A DNA stretch of 14,654 nt, from contig JACQCL010000014.1 in NCBI GenBank assembly GCA_016201645.1, forward strand, positions 1-14,654, in the 5' to 3' direction. The notes beneath the pieces are model-generated. The model did not search any database, was not told where the DNA came from, and worked only from the letters and a program-made list of their open reading frames with translations. Shown in pieces: positions 6,064-13,966 of the stretch. How positions within the stretch are numbered: the stretch's first letter is position 1; the number at the start of each line of letters is the position of its first letter. The DNA is from Candidatus Rokuibacteriota bacterium. GTDB lineage: Bacteria > Methylomirabilota > Methylomirabilia > Rokubacteriales > CSP1-6. The translations under genes and the position numbers were made by a program.

Positions 6064-7442
6064 CCGGAAGGCTTGGTGGAGACGAAGACTGAGTGAGCGC
6101 CCGTGGGCTTCGATTCGGGTTGGGCATCCCGGAATCGATAGCGCCGCTCGCCTGTATCGGCCCCCAAGAGGGTATGATCCAGCAGCTTCACGGCCACTCC
6201 CGAGGCGACGTAGGGCCGGCGCATGTCCATCGGGTTCCTCTGGATGTAGCCCTTCCACTCGCCGAGCGGCGTCTTGGTCTGAATCAACCCCTTGACCATG
6301 CCCATATCGTTCAGGAGCGCCACGTCGGCGGCCGGGCCGAGGAAGATGGCCCCCACGATCCGATCCCCGTCCCAGACGAGCTTGCGGTACACCGGGCGGG
6401 AGGCGTTCTCCACAACGGTCGTCTCCCGCCCATCGCTTCGCCAGAGGCCGAACGAAGCGGTTTGGAGCTTCACGATGTCCAGAATATTCAGGCTGAGGCT
6501 GCCCGCGTACGCGACCGGGCGGCCGGCCATGTTGGCGCCCGCCGCCCGCCCGTGCTCCGCCGCCGTCGGCTGGATCGCATGGACTGCCGGCTGGCCCGTG
6601 GAGAGGTCGTTCCCCTCGGCCACATCGCCCGCAGCATAGATGCCGGGGAAGTTCGTCCGGAGGTGCTCATCCACCAGAATCCCGTAGTTCGTCCTGATCC
6701 CCGATCCTTTCACGAGGTCCACGTTCGGCCTCACGCCCACGGCGATCACCACGAGGTCCGAGGTCAGCGACTTTCCGTCAGAAAGCTTGACCACCTTCTG
6801 GCCGGCTCGATCGCCAACCTCGGTCGCCCGGACTCCCACGTGACAGGCGATCCCCTTCTTCGCGAGCCAAGCCGTGGCCAGCTCGGAGCTCCGGCCGTCG
6901 AGCATCCGCGGCAGGATCTGGGACTCCATCTCCACCACCGAAAGATCGCAGCCGACCTTGGCCAGAGCGTTCAGGACGATGAAACCGATGAACCCGGCGC
7001 CGACGAACACGACCTTGGCCTTCTTCCCCTTGATCCGCGAGAGGATTCTCCGCGCGTCGTCGAGGGTCCACAGGTTGGAGACCCCCGGGCCCGTCGCGCC
7101 TGGAATGTCCACCTTCAGGGGGGACGATCCCGTGGCGATCAGGAGCGTGTCAAAGGGAACAGTAGTCTTGTCGGCAAGGGCGAGGGTCTTTCCCTTCGGG
7201 TCAATCGCGCTGACGCGCTGGATGATTGTCTTGACCTTGAGCTGCTCGAAGTAGCGGTTCTTGCCTGTGAAGACGTGCTCCTCAGGGATCTCCCCTGCCA
7301 TGAAGTACGGCAGGACCATGCGGGAGTACGCCGGCTCGTCCGAGATCAAGGTGATTTCGTCCTGAGGCGCCAGATCGCGGATCGTCTCGATGGCGAAAAT
7401 CCCCGCCGGTCCGCCGCCGACCACCACGTGGTGTCTGGGCAT
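6060..7442 (-). CDS. aorC: FAD/NAD(P)-dependent oxidoreductase, AorC-like subunit
   Basis: This 460-residue flavoprotein belongs to the pyridine nucleotide-disulfide oxidoreductase-like group (NADH oxidase, rubredoxin reductase, nitrite reductase-like). The N-terminal FAD Rossmann motif is HHVVVGGGPAGIFAIET (GGGPAG at 9-14). LLIATGSSP lies near 100-108. The second, NAD(P)-binding motif is VVFVGAGFIG (144-153), and the distal FAD motif is IYAAGDVAEG (268-277). There is no redox-active CxxxxC pair. The ATG at 7442 shares one base with the AorB stop (TGATG). The in-frame extension upstream to 7499 lies inside aorB and is rejected. In Aromatoleum-type aldehyde oxidoreductase a flavin subunit of about this size passes electrons from the iron-sulfur chain to NAD+; the position directly after aorB supports that role. 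About 70 residues after the core may form the docking domain. Confidence 0.9.
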   Translation of the reverse strand: MPRHHVVVGGGPAGIFAIETIRDLAPQDEITLISDEPAYSRMVLPYFMAGEIPEEHVFTGKNRYFEQLKVKTIIQRVSAIDPKGKTLALADKTTVPFDTLLIATGSSPLKVDIPGATGPGVSNLWTLDDARRILSRIKGKKAKVVFVGAGFIGFIVLNALAKVGCDLSVVEMESQILPRMLDGRSSELATAWLAKKGIACHVGVRATEVGDRAGQKVVKLSDGKSLTSDLVVIAVGVRPNVDLVKGSGIRTNYGILVDEHLRTNFPGIYAAGDVAEGNDLSTGQPAVHAIQPTAAEHGRAAGANMAGRPVAYAGSLSLNILDIVKLQTASFGLWRSDGRETTVVENASRPVYRKLVWDGDRIVGAIFLGPAADVALLNDMGMVKGLIQTKTPLGEWKGYIQRNPMDMRRPYVASGVAVKLLDHTLLGADTGERRYRFRDAQPESKPTGAHSVFVSTKPSG

Positions 7443-9280
7443 CACGCGAGCCCCAATTCGGCGAGCTTGGCCGGGGTCGGCCGCCCCTCGGCGTCCCACC
7501 CCCGGATCTCATAGTAGTGGGGCAGCATCTCCCGGAGTCGGCTGACCATACCCGCGCTGGGGCCCGAGGGTGGCGGCTCGGTGAGCATCCGGGGCGGCAA
7601 CGTGTCGTCCTTGGCGGTGAACCCCGCGCGGAGGTTCCAGAGACGCTCCAGATTATGGATGCGCTCGCCGATTTTCAGGAGCTCCTCGACCGTGTAGGGG
7701 ATCCCCGTGGCCGCCACCAGCATCGGCACGACCTCCTTGGGGCCCACGGCCGAGTCCACGAAGGAGCAGAGGCCCGGGGCGTCGAAGGCCGCCGCGCCGG
7801 TGTCCTGGAGCTTCTTGGTCAGCTCGGCTTTCCCTTCGGTGGCGGTGCGGTCCATCTTGCCGAAGACCTCGGCCCCGGCGGTGAAGGCGCGCAAGTGACA
7901 GGCCCCCCGGTTGGAGGTCGCGTAGCCGAGCCCCATCCCCTGCAGCCCGCGCGGGTCGTACGCCGGGAACTCCTGGCCCTTGACTCCCATGAACAGCTCC
8001 GGATGGCCGAACTTCCGGGTGAAGCGCATGGAGCCTTCGGCGAGCTCGTCGCCGAACCCCCGGCGCCAGCCGGTCTCCTCGACCATCTTGATCAGCGCTT
8101 CCCCGGAACCGAATCTCAACGCGATGCCGCACTGCCGCTCCGTCAGCACGCCCTTCTCGAAGAGCTCCATGGCCGCCGCGACCGTCACGCCCATCGAGAT
8201 CGGGTCCATCCCGAGCTCGTTGCAGAGGTAGTTGGCCATGAGGACCGCGTCCTGGTCGCTGACTCCGCAGTCCGCGCCCAGGGACCAGGCGTTCTCGTAC
8301 TCCGGCCCCTCGGCAGCCAATGCCCAGTTCTTCCGCGACGTGTGGATCAGGTAGCGCGCCGCACCCTCGCCGGTCACCTTGGTCACCCGCCCGCACGCGA
8401 TCGTGCAGGCGAAGCACGCCTTGTTGGTCAGAAGCCGCCCCGACTTCTTGAGCGCCCCCGCCCCGATCTGCTTGACGCCCTCGAACTGGCCGTGCCGGTG
8501 GTTCAAGGTCGGCAGGGCGCCGACCTCGTTGATCGGGTCCATGGTCGCCAGCGTACCGAAGCGCGCGAACCCGCTCCCTGTCACCGGGTTCTTGGCCATC
8601 CGCGCCTTGCCTAGCCAGGTCGCCTCGAGGAATGCCCGCGGATCGGCCACCGTCACCCCGCGCGTCCCCCTGAGGGCGATGGCCTTGAGATTTTTCGATC
8701 CCATCACGGCGCCCACCCCCGACCGGCCCGCGGCGCGGTGGCGATCATTAATGATGCAGGCGAAGCGGACCAGCCGCTCTCCCGCCGGGCCGATGGACGC
8801 GACCACGGCATCGGGGACGCCGCTCTCCTCTCGGATCGTGTCTTCCGTTTGCCATGTGGTCTTGCCCCAGAGGTGACGGGCGTCCCGAATCTCCACCTCC
8901 TCATCGTAGACCCAGAGGTACACCGGCTCCGACGCCTTGCCCTCGACGATCACCATGTCGTAGCCGGCGAATTTCAGCTCCGGCCCCCAGTGGCCCCCCG
9001 AGTTGGAGGTCGTGATGGCGCCGGTCAAGGCACCCTTCGTCACCACCATGTAGCGCGCCCCGCACGAGGCGTTGGTGCCGGTCAGGGGACCTGTCGCGAA
9101 CAACAGCTTGTTTTCCGGCGACAGCGCGTCCACCCTCGGATCCATCTCGGCGAAGAGGTAGCGCGCGGCGAGGCCACGACCGCCGATGAAGTCCCGGGCC
9201 CAGATCATGTTGAGCGGTTCGACTTTCACGCTTTTTTTCGTGAGGTTGACGCGAAGCAGCTGGCCCGTCCAGCCGCCCAT
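7442..9280 (-). CDS. aorB: Aldehyde:ferredoxin oxidoreductase, W/Mo-pterin catalytic subunit (AorB-like)
   Basis: The enzyme oxidises aldehydes to carboxylic acids at a tungsten (or molybdenum) bis-pyranopterin, passing electrons to an adjacent [4Fe-4S] cluster. The 612-residue length is normal. The N-terminal domain shows FIGGRGLAARYLF and ATGPLTGT, and the pterin-binding stretch is RSGVGAVMGSKNLKAIAL (about 186-203). The cluster ligands are C289, C292 and C296 (ACFACTIAC) with C505 (GLCSF), the same CxxCxxxC plus distal Cys plan as Pyrococcus AOR. GPEYEN (325-330) and RGACHL (H462) supply the likely active-site Glu and His. The ATG at 9280 overlaps the TGA of the iron-sulfur gene (TGATG) and follows a run of G acting as ribosome site; the open frame to 9433 is a shadow of that gene. 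The flanking small Fe-S and FAD genes place it with multi-subunit, NAD-linked enzymes rather than monomeric archaeal ones. Metal choice cannot be read from sequence. Confidence 0.96.
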   Translation of the reverse strand: MGGWTGQLLRVNLTKKSVKVEPLNMIWARDFIGGRGLAARYLFAEMDPRVDALSPENKLLFATGPLTGTNASCGARYMVVTKGALTGAITTSNSGGHWGPELKFAGYDMVIVEGKASEPVYLWVYDEEVEIRDARHLWGKTTWQTEDTIREESGVPDAVVASIGPAGERLVRFACIINDRHRAAGRSGVGAVMGSKNLKAIALRGTRGVTVADPRAFLEATWLGKARMAKNPVTGSGFARFGTLATMDPINEVGALPTLNHRHGQFEGVKQIGAGALKKSGRLLTNKACFACTIACGRVTKVTGEGAARYLIHTSRKNWALAAEGPEYENAWSLGADCGVSDQDAVLMANYLCNELGMDPISMGVTVAAAMELFEKGVLTERQCGIALRFGSGEALIKMVEETGWRRGFGDELAEGSMRFTRKFGHPELFMGVKGQEFPAYDPRGLQGMGLGYATSNRGACHLRAFTAGAEVFGKMDRTATEGKAELTKKLQDTGAAAFDAPGLCSFVDSAVGPKEVVPMLVAATGIPYTVEELLKIGERIHNLERLWNLRAGFTAKDDTLPPRMLTEPPPSGPSAGMVSRLREMLPHYYEIRGWDAEGRPTPAKLAELGLA

Positions 9281-9771
9281 CACTCGCCCCCCGCTGCCAC
9301 GACTTCGAGATACCGTGAGTGAACTTTCTCCGACCACGGCGCCATCCAGTCGGGGGCCGCGGCCTCCTCGTACACGATCGCCGCGGTGGGACACGCTTTG
9401 GCGCATGCCGGGTCCCCCTCGCAGAGGTTGCACTTGAAAGCCTTCTTCGTGTCCGGGTTATAGAAGATCGTGCCGAAGGGACAGGCGAGCGCGCAGAGCG
9501 CGCACCCCACGCACGTCGCTTCCAGCACCACCTTGGCGCCGGTGGCGGGGTTGATGGCGATCGCGTTCACCGGGCAGGCCGTCATGCACCAGGCCTCCCT
9601 GCACTGAAAACAGGTGTAGGGGGCGTAGGAGGCCTGCTCGTCGAAGAGGTGAACGCGGATCACCGAGCGCGAAGGCTGGAAGCTGCCCGTCTGGACGAAG
9701 GAGCACGCCAGCTCGCACTGCATGCAGCCGGTGCACTTTTCGGGAATGATCTTGAGCATCCGATGGGCCAT
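9280..9771 (-). CDS. aorA: Polyferredoxin-type electron transfer subunit, four [4Fe-4S] (AorA-like)
   Basis: This 163-residue protein contains 16 cysteines in four cluster-binding sets: C13-C16-C19-C23, C54-C57-C62-C66, C87-C90-C93-C97 and C114-C117-C123-C127. With the usual swapping of the fourth ligand they should hold four [4Fe-4S] clusters. The layout resembles the HycB/DmsB/AorA class of electron-transfer subunits. There is no signal peptide, so it is cytoplasmic. The C-terminal 30 residues (DWMAPWSEKVHSRYLEVVAA) lack cysteine and may contact the catalytic subunit. It starts 7 nt after the MoeA-like stop and overlaps aorB by TGATG, so one-to-one synthesis with aorB is likely. In AorABC enzymes this subunit forms the wire between the catalytic and flavin subunits; that role is assigned here by architecture and neighbours. 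Confidence 0.93.
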   Translation of the reverse strand: MAHRMLKIIPEKCTGCMQCELACSFVQTGSFQPSRSVIRVHLFDEQASYAPYTCFQCREAWCMTACPVNAIAINPATGAKVVLEATCVGCALCALACPFGTIFYNPDTKKAFKCNLCEGDPACAKACPTAAIVYEEAAAPDWMAPWSEKVHSRYLEVVAAGGE

Positions 9772-9778
9772 GGTCGCG

Positions 9779-10819
9779 TTACTCTAGCTCGCCGCGGGGG
9801 GCACTGGCGCGATACGGCGGAAACCTGAACGCCATCTCCCGAGAGAGAAGCCCCCCGTGGCCGAGGGCGGCGATTTCGGCGTTTCCGACGGCATGCCCAG
9901 CCAGAATCCGCGGGAGCACGAGATCAAAGGTCGTCGCCTGGGAGAACATCCCGCACGTCGGCATCCCGACGATCGGCCGCTCACCCCAGCGCGCAATCCA
10001 GAGAAGACTCCCCGGATGGGCCGGGGCCCCGTGCCGTTCCATGCGGGCCCCCACGAGCTCCAGGCCCCCGAAGACCGGGTCCAGAGGGTCCAGGGCGCTG
10101 GCGCCGACGATGATCAGTAGCTGGGCGCCAGAGTCCCTGAGCGCCTCGAGCTCCGTGGCCACCGACCGGGGGCTCCCGCCGGCATAACGGACCGGCAGGA
10201 GGCGAGAGCCGAACCAGTCGGTCTTTTCCTTGAGGGCGGCTTCGAAGCGCTGCCGCTGTTTTTCCTCCAGGCTTTCCCGCGCCACGGCGCCGATCGTGAG
10301 AGGCGTGAACGGGCTCACACCGAGCGCGCCCCCCACCTTCCGGGCCATCCGCTCCGCCTCGGCGATCGTGGTCGAGGCAATGGCCAGCGGGGTGACCTTG
10401 GCCTTGGCCACCACCTCCCCGCCCTCCACCGGCTGACCGTCAAAGAGGGCGAAGACCGAGACTCCCTCCAAAGCGTTCACCTGGGAGAGCGCCTCGGTTC
10501 TCACCTGCAGGAGACCGCGATGCGTCGCGGCGAGAGACCACTGGCCTCCCGTGTAGCCTTTCACCTGAATCCCGTCCCCAGCGACCGCCTGAGAAAGGCG
10601 GGCCCCGGCTTCCTCTTCGTGGAGGTCACCGGGCTCCATCTCCAGGAGGTGAAGCTCCTCCCACTCACACGCGAGGAGCCGCTGGGCGAGCCCGGCATCG
10701 AGACGCTCGCCCTTTCTCCCCACGAGCTTATCTCCCCTGTCCCTCACATCGTGGCAGAGGACTTTCCCGGCCATCGCGCCGATCGTGGCCTCGGAACGCT
10801 GGATCGAGTGGGCCTTCAC
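9779..10819 (-). CDS. MoeA-like molybdopterin-binding protein
   Basis: This 346-residue protein combines a MoeA-like N-terminal region (KVLCHDVRD, then LHLLEMEPGDLHEEEAGARL and ATHRGLLQVRTEALSQVNAL) with a C-terminal molybdopterin-binding domain (about 170-312). LLIIVGASALDPLDPVFGGL and GAPAHPGSLLWIAR replace the standard GGxSxG region. The canonical LPGNP loop becomes GMPTCGMFSQATTFDLVLPR, with Cys in place of Asn. MoeA proteins insert molybdate or tungstate into the pterin; the location directly upstream of aorA suggests dedicated cofactor insertion for AorB, and MoeA-like genes accompany other AOR operons. The GTG at 10819 is chosen because GAGGGG lies 5 nt upstream and the product begins where relatives do; an ATG at 10873 in frame has no comparable site. 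It is shorter than typical MoeA (about 400 residues), so it may be a specialised paralogue or a molybdopterin chaperone. Confidence 0.85.
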   Translation of the reverse strand: MKAHSIQRSEATIGAMAGKVLCHDVRDRGDKLVGRKGERLDAGLAQRLLACEWEELHLLEMEPGDLHEEEAGARLSQAVAGDGIQVKGYTGGQWSLAATHRGLLQVRTEALSQVNALEGVSVFALFDGQPVEGGEVVAKAKVTPLAIASTTIAEAERMARKVGGALGVSPFTPLTIGAVARESLEEKQRQRFEAALKEKTDWFGSRLLPVRYAGGSPRSVATELEALRDSGAQLLIIVGASALDPLDPVFGGLELVGARMERHGAPAHPGSLLWIARWGERPIVGMPTCGMFSQATTFDLVLPRILAGHAVGNAEIAALGHGGLLSREMAFRFPPYRASAPRGELE

Positions 10820-10914
10820 CGCTTCCCCTCTCTGACCTTCCGGCTGATCGGCATTCCCATGGCGCCGGCTCACTCCGTCAGGATCTTAATGCTGTGGGGA
10901 TTCCCAGAGGCGAA

Positions 10915-10940
10915 CCCAACCCTAGCCGACCCAGGTTGGG
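10915..10940. other. 7-bp inverted repeat after the regulator stop (weak terminator candidate)
   Basis: CCCAACC (10915-10921) and GGTTGGG (10934-10940) form a perfect stem with a 12-nt loop only 3 nt beyond the regulator stop at 10944. On the minus strand only two T follow, so termination would be inefficient. It lies in the 124-nt gap (10820-10943) that must also hold the leader, and perhaps the promoter, of the aor operon. I saw no convincing -35/-10 pair in that gap. Confidence 0.35.
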
Positions 10941-10943
10941 CTG

Positions 10944-13900
10944 TCAAGGAGTGGGACGGATGCCAAATTCCCTGGCGTACCGCTCGGCCCGCTCCAGGAG
11001 CCTGGGGACTTTCAAAGCCCTGAACGCTTCCGAGGCCTCTTGAAGATGGTCGGTGACCGCCTTCCGGTTACCCTGGGCCTGGGCGAGCTCGGCGAGATCC
11101 AAGTGGGTGCGCGCGAGGTCGTACCGCGCCTGTGTTGATGCGAAAGTTTCAAGGGCGGCGTTGAGCTGAGTGGCTGCTTCAGAGAAGGCACCTCTGGCTC
11201 GAGAAATCCGGCCGAGCGTCCGCTGGGCCCAGCCGACCACGTACCGATACTTTGCGTCTCGAGCGAACTCCAACCCTCTGACCGCGAGGTCTTGCGCCTT
11301 CTCGATCTGACCCGTCCCCAGGTAGCATTCGCTCAGAAATATCGTGAACCAGCCCTGGAACTGACGGAACCCGAACCGGGCGAGTTGTTGGAGCGACGAC
11401 TCGAGCAAGGACATCGCCTGCCGGGGATCTCCGTTCTCCAGATAAGCGAGGCCAAGCCACCCCATGCAAATCGCGGTGTTGAGCGGGTCCGGTGAGCGTT
11501 CGAGGCCTCGTTGACACAACCGGATTCCTTCTTCCCCTTCGCCCATCCACGCATGGACGACCCCGCTTACCCAGTCCGAAAAGGTCGGGAGCCGGGGGTC
11601 ACCGATGGCTTCTCCAATCGCACGGGCCTGCGCCTCAGCTTCGAGGGCAGCTTCAATCTGGCCAAGTTGAGCATGATTCATCCCCACAAGCCAATAAGCC
11701 TGGCCAAGCCACCACCGCTCCCCGGTTCGCTCGAGGAACGTCACGGCTTTTCGGCCGTGCTCGGTACCCTGGCTCCCCTCTCCCGCCAAGGGAGCGTCAA
11801 GCGCCAGCAAACTGTAGGCTTTGCCCATGGTCGCTTCGTCGCCACAGCGCTCCGCTTCTCGGATAGCCCGTTGCGCGCTCTGAGTGACTCGCTCATGATC
11901 GCCGAGGAAGCTATATGTCCGGCCAAGGAGGAAGTAGTAGTAGCCGATCCGCGAAGGGTCGCCGATACGCTCGAGGACCTCCTGTTGACGGAGCAGAAGG
12001 TCCAGGATCTCTTGGATGCGGCCGAGGGGGATCAGGGAGGTGCCTTGACGAAGGATCAGATCGAGGATCTGGCGCTCCTGCTCTTCCGCTGGCAGACGCT
12101 GGACAAGCACGATGGCTTCCTGGAGGGCCCGCACCGCTTCGATATGGGCATTGGCCCGCGCGGCCTTGGCGGCCACGTGGGTCAGGTACTCGACGGCCTT
12201 GGGTGCCTCATCTGTCTTCGAGTAGTGGTAGGCAAGGTGATCGTAGACCTCTTCAAGACGCCCCGCATAGAGGCGCTCGAGAGCCCGCCCGGCAGCGGCA
12301 TGGAGGGCCTGGCGGCGGGAAGGCGGGAGGCTCTCGTAGGCCACTTCATGGGTCAAGGCGTGCTTGAACACGTACACCGGCTCCGCCGCCCTGGTCTTCT
12401 CGTAGAGGAACTCCGACCGCATGAGCTCCCGCAGATGCGGGTCGAGGGCCCCTGGTCCCTCCCAGATCTCCTTAAGGAGGCGCAACGGCACCTCTCGGCC
12501 CAAGACCGAGGCAGTCTGCAGGAGGCGCTTGGGCTCGTCGGCAAGCCGATGAATCCGCGCGAGGACCACCTCCTGGATGGTCTCCGGCACCACCTGGGTC
12601 GCGCGAAGATCCTCCTGCTCCCCCAGGACCCGGGCCAGCTCCTCCAGGAAGAAAGGATTCCCCTCGGCCTTGGCGAGGATGAGCTGGGCGAGGGGCTGGG
12701 GGACCTGCTCCGTCCGGAGGACGGACTGAACGACGCTTAGGCTTTCCTGTGGGGAGAGAGGCTGAAGCGCCACTTGGGTCGCATAGGACTTGTCCATCCA
12801 GGGCGGGCGGGAGCCCGGCCGGTAGGTGGAGAGGAAGAGGATGGGAGCCCCACCTATACTATCCACCAAGGAGGCAACACATTCCTCCGACGTCTTGTCG
12901 ATCCAGTGGAGGTCCTCGAGAACGAAGATGATTGGCTGAAGCCGGCTGCCCTTGAGGGCCAGCTGCCGAAGGGTCTCATGGGTTCCCGACTTTATCACCT
13001 CCGGGCTGAGCGCGGCTAGCCGGTCAACCCCCTCTTTCACCCCGAACAGTTGGAGGATAAACGGCGCCCACTCCTCAGGGTCCAGCTCCACTTGTTGGAA
13101 CCCGGCCCGCACCTTGCTCGAGACGGTCTCGGGCTGATCCGTCTCCGCGATCCCGTAGCCCTGTCGGAGGACGTCCAAAATCGGCAAGTAGGGGATGGCG
13201 CTCCCGTAGGAAAGGCAGCGTCCCTCCAGGTACGTGATGCTTTTGCCCCGGAGGCTTTGCCTGAGCTCGAAAAGGAGTCTCGACTTGCCGATGCCGGCCT
13301 CGCCGACGATCCCGACGACCTGGCCGTGCCCTTCCGCGGCGGAGCCCAGGCGACTTTGCAGGAGCTCCAGGTCGTCTCGCCGCCCGACGAGCCTGACCAT
13401 CCGCCGACCGAGCCCGAGCCCCGTCCGTTCACGGCCGCCAAGCCTGTAGGCCTGGCCCCGCACTCCTTCCAGCGCGCCCAGCGGCACCAGGTGGAAGCGC
13501 CGCTCGAGGAACGTTGCGGCTGCGCCGCTGATCACGGTGGTGGCCGGCTCGCCCCTGGCTAAGAGAGCGTCCAGCACTGCCCACGCCTGGCGCTTGGCGT
13601 CCAGGTCGATTTCGGGACCGCCGGCGGCCTGTCCCACGAGAAACTGGCCGACGTGGATCCCGATCTTCACCGGCGACGACTCCGTCTCAATGCGCCCGGC
13701 GCGCTCCGCGGCGTTGTGGATCGCCATCGCCGCGTGGACAGCCCGCCTCGGCGCATCCTCGACCGGTTCGAGCCCGAACGCCGCCACGATCCCCGTCGGG
13801 CTCATCTCCTCCACCCGCCCGCCGAAGCTCTGCACTTTGTCAACGAGCACCTCGAGCGCCCGGCTCGCAGACAGAGGGGCGTCCGCTCCCTGCGGCCCGA

Positions 13901-13966
13901 TGAGTGACGCGCGCAGCAGCGTCAACCGCCGCGGCTCCCACCGGACGATCGCCGGTGCGGAAATCG
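10944..13966 (-). CDS. Cyclase-like/STAND ATPase/TPR regulator, C-terminal portion of a frameshifted large protein
   Basis: About 1007 residues are coherent in this frame. The order is a degenerate class III nucleotide cyclase-like domain (about 13950-13430; SPTGIVAAFGLEPVEDAPRR, VKIGIHVGQFLVGQ), then an AAA_16/STAND ATPase (about 13400-12500). The ATPase has Walker A GEAGIGKS near 13305-13282 and Walker B IIFVLEDLHWID near 12930-12897, with FLSTYRPG as a sensor-like strand. A winged-helix-like section and a TPR-rich tail of roughly 450 residues follow to the stop. This plan is that of signal-transduction ATPases related to AfsR/MalT and COG3899 proteins, where TPRs sense or bind partners and ATP drives assembly. 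There is no plausible start codon with a ribosome site just before the cyclase-like domain. The frame stays open upstream to 14447, but there it only shadows the sigma-54 domain. It most likely belongs to the upstream gene through the G9 tract. Confidence 0.85.

Noticed and set aside
6064..6258. N-terminal extension of the ureohydrolase
   Set aside because: It lies wholly in the FAD gene; the GTG at 6063 gives normal family length and a GTGA overlap.
9281..9433. N-terminal extension of AorB
   Set aside because: It overlaps the AorA coding sequence; AOR proteins begin at the MGGWTGQLLRVNL region.
10886..10908. Possible sigma-54 promoter before the aor operon (GG and GC with 10-nt spacing)
   Set aside because: Only the invariant GG and GC fit; the flanking bases do not match TGGCAC and TTGCA, so it is no better than chance in GC-rich DNA.
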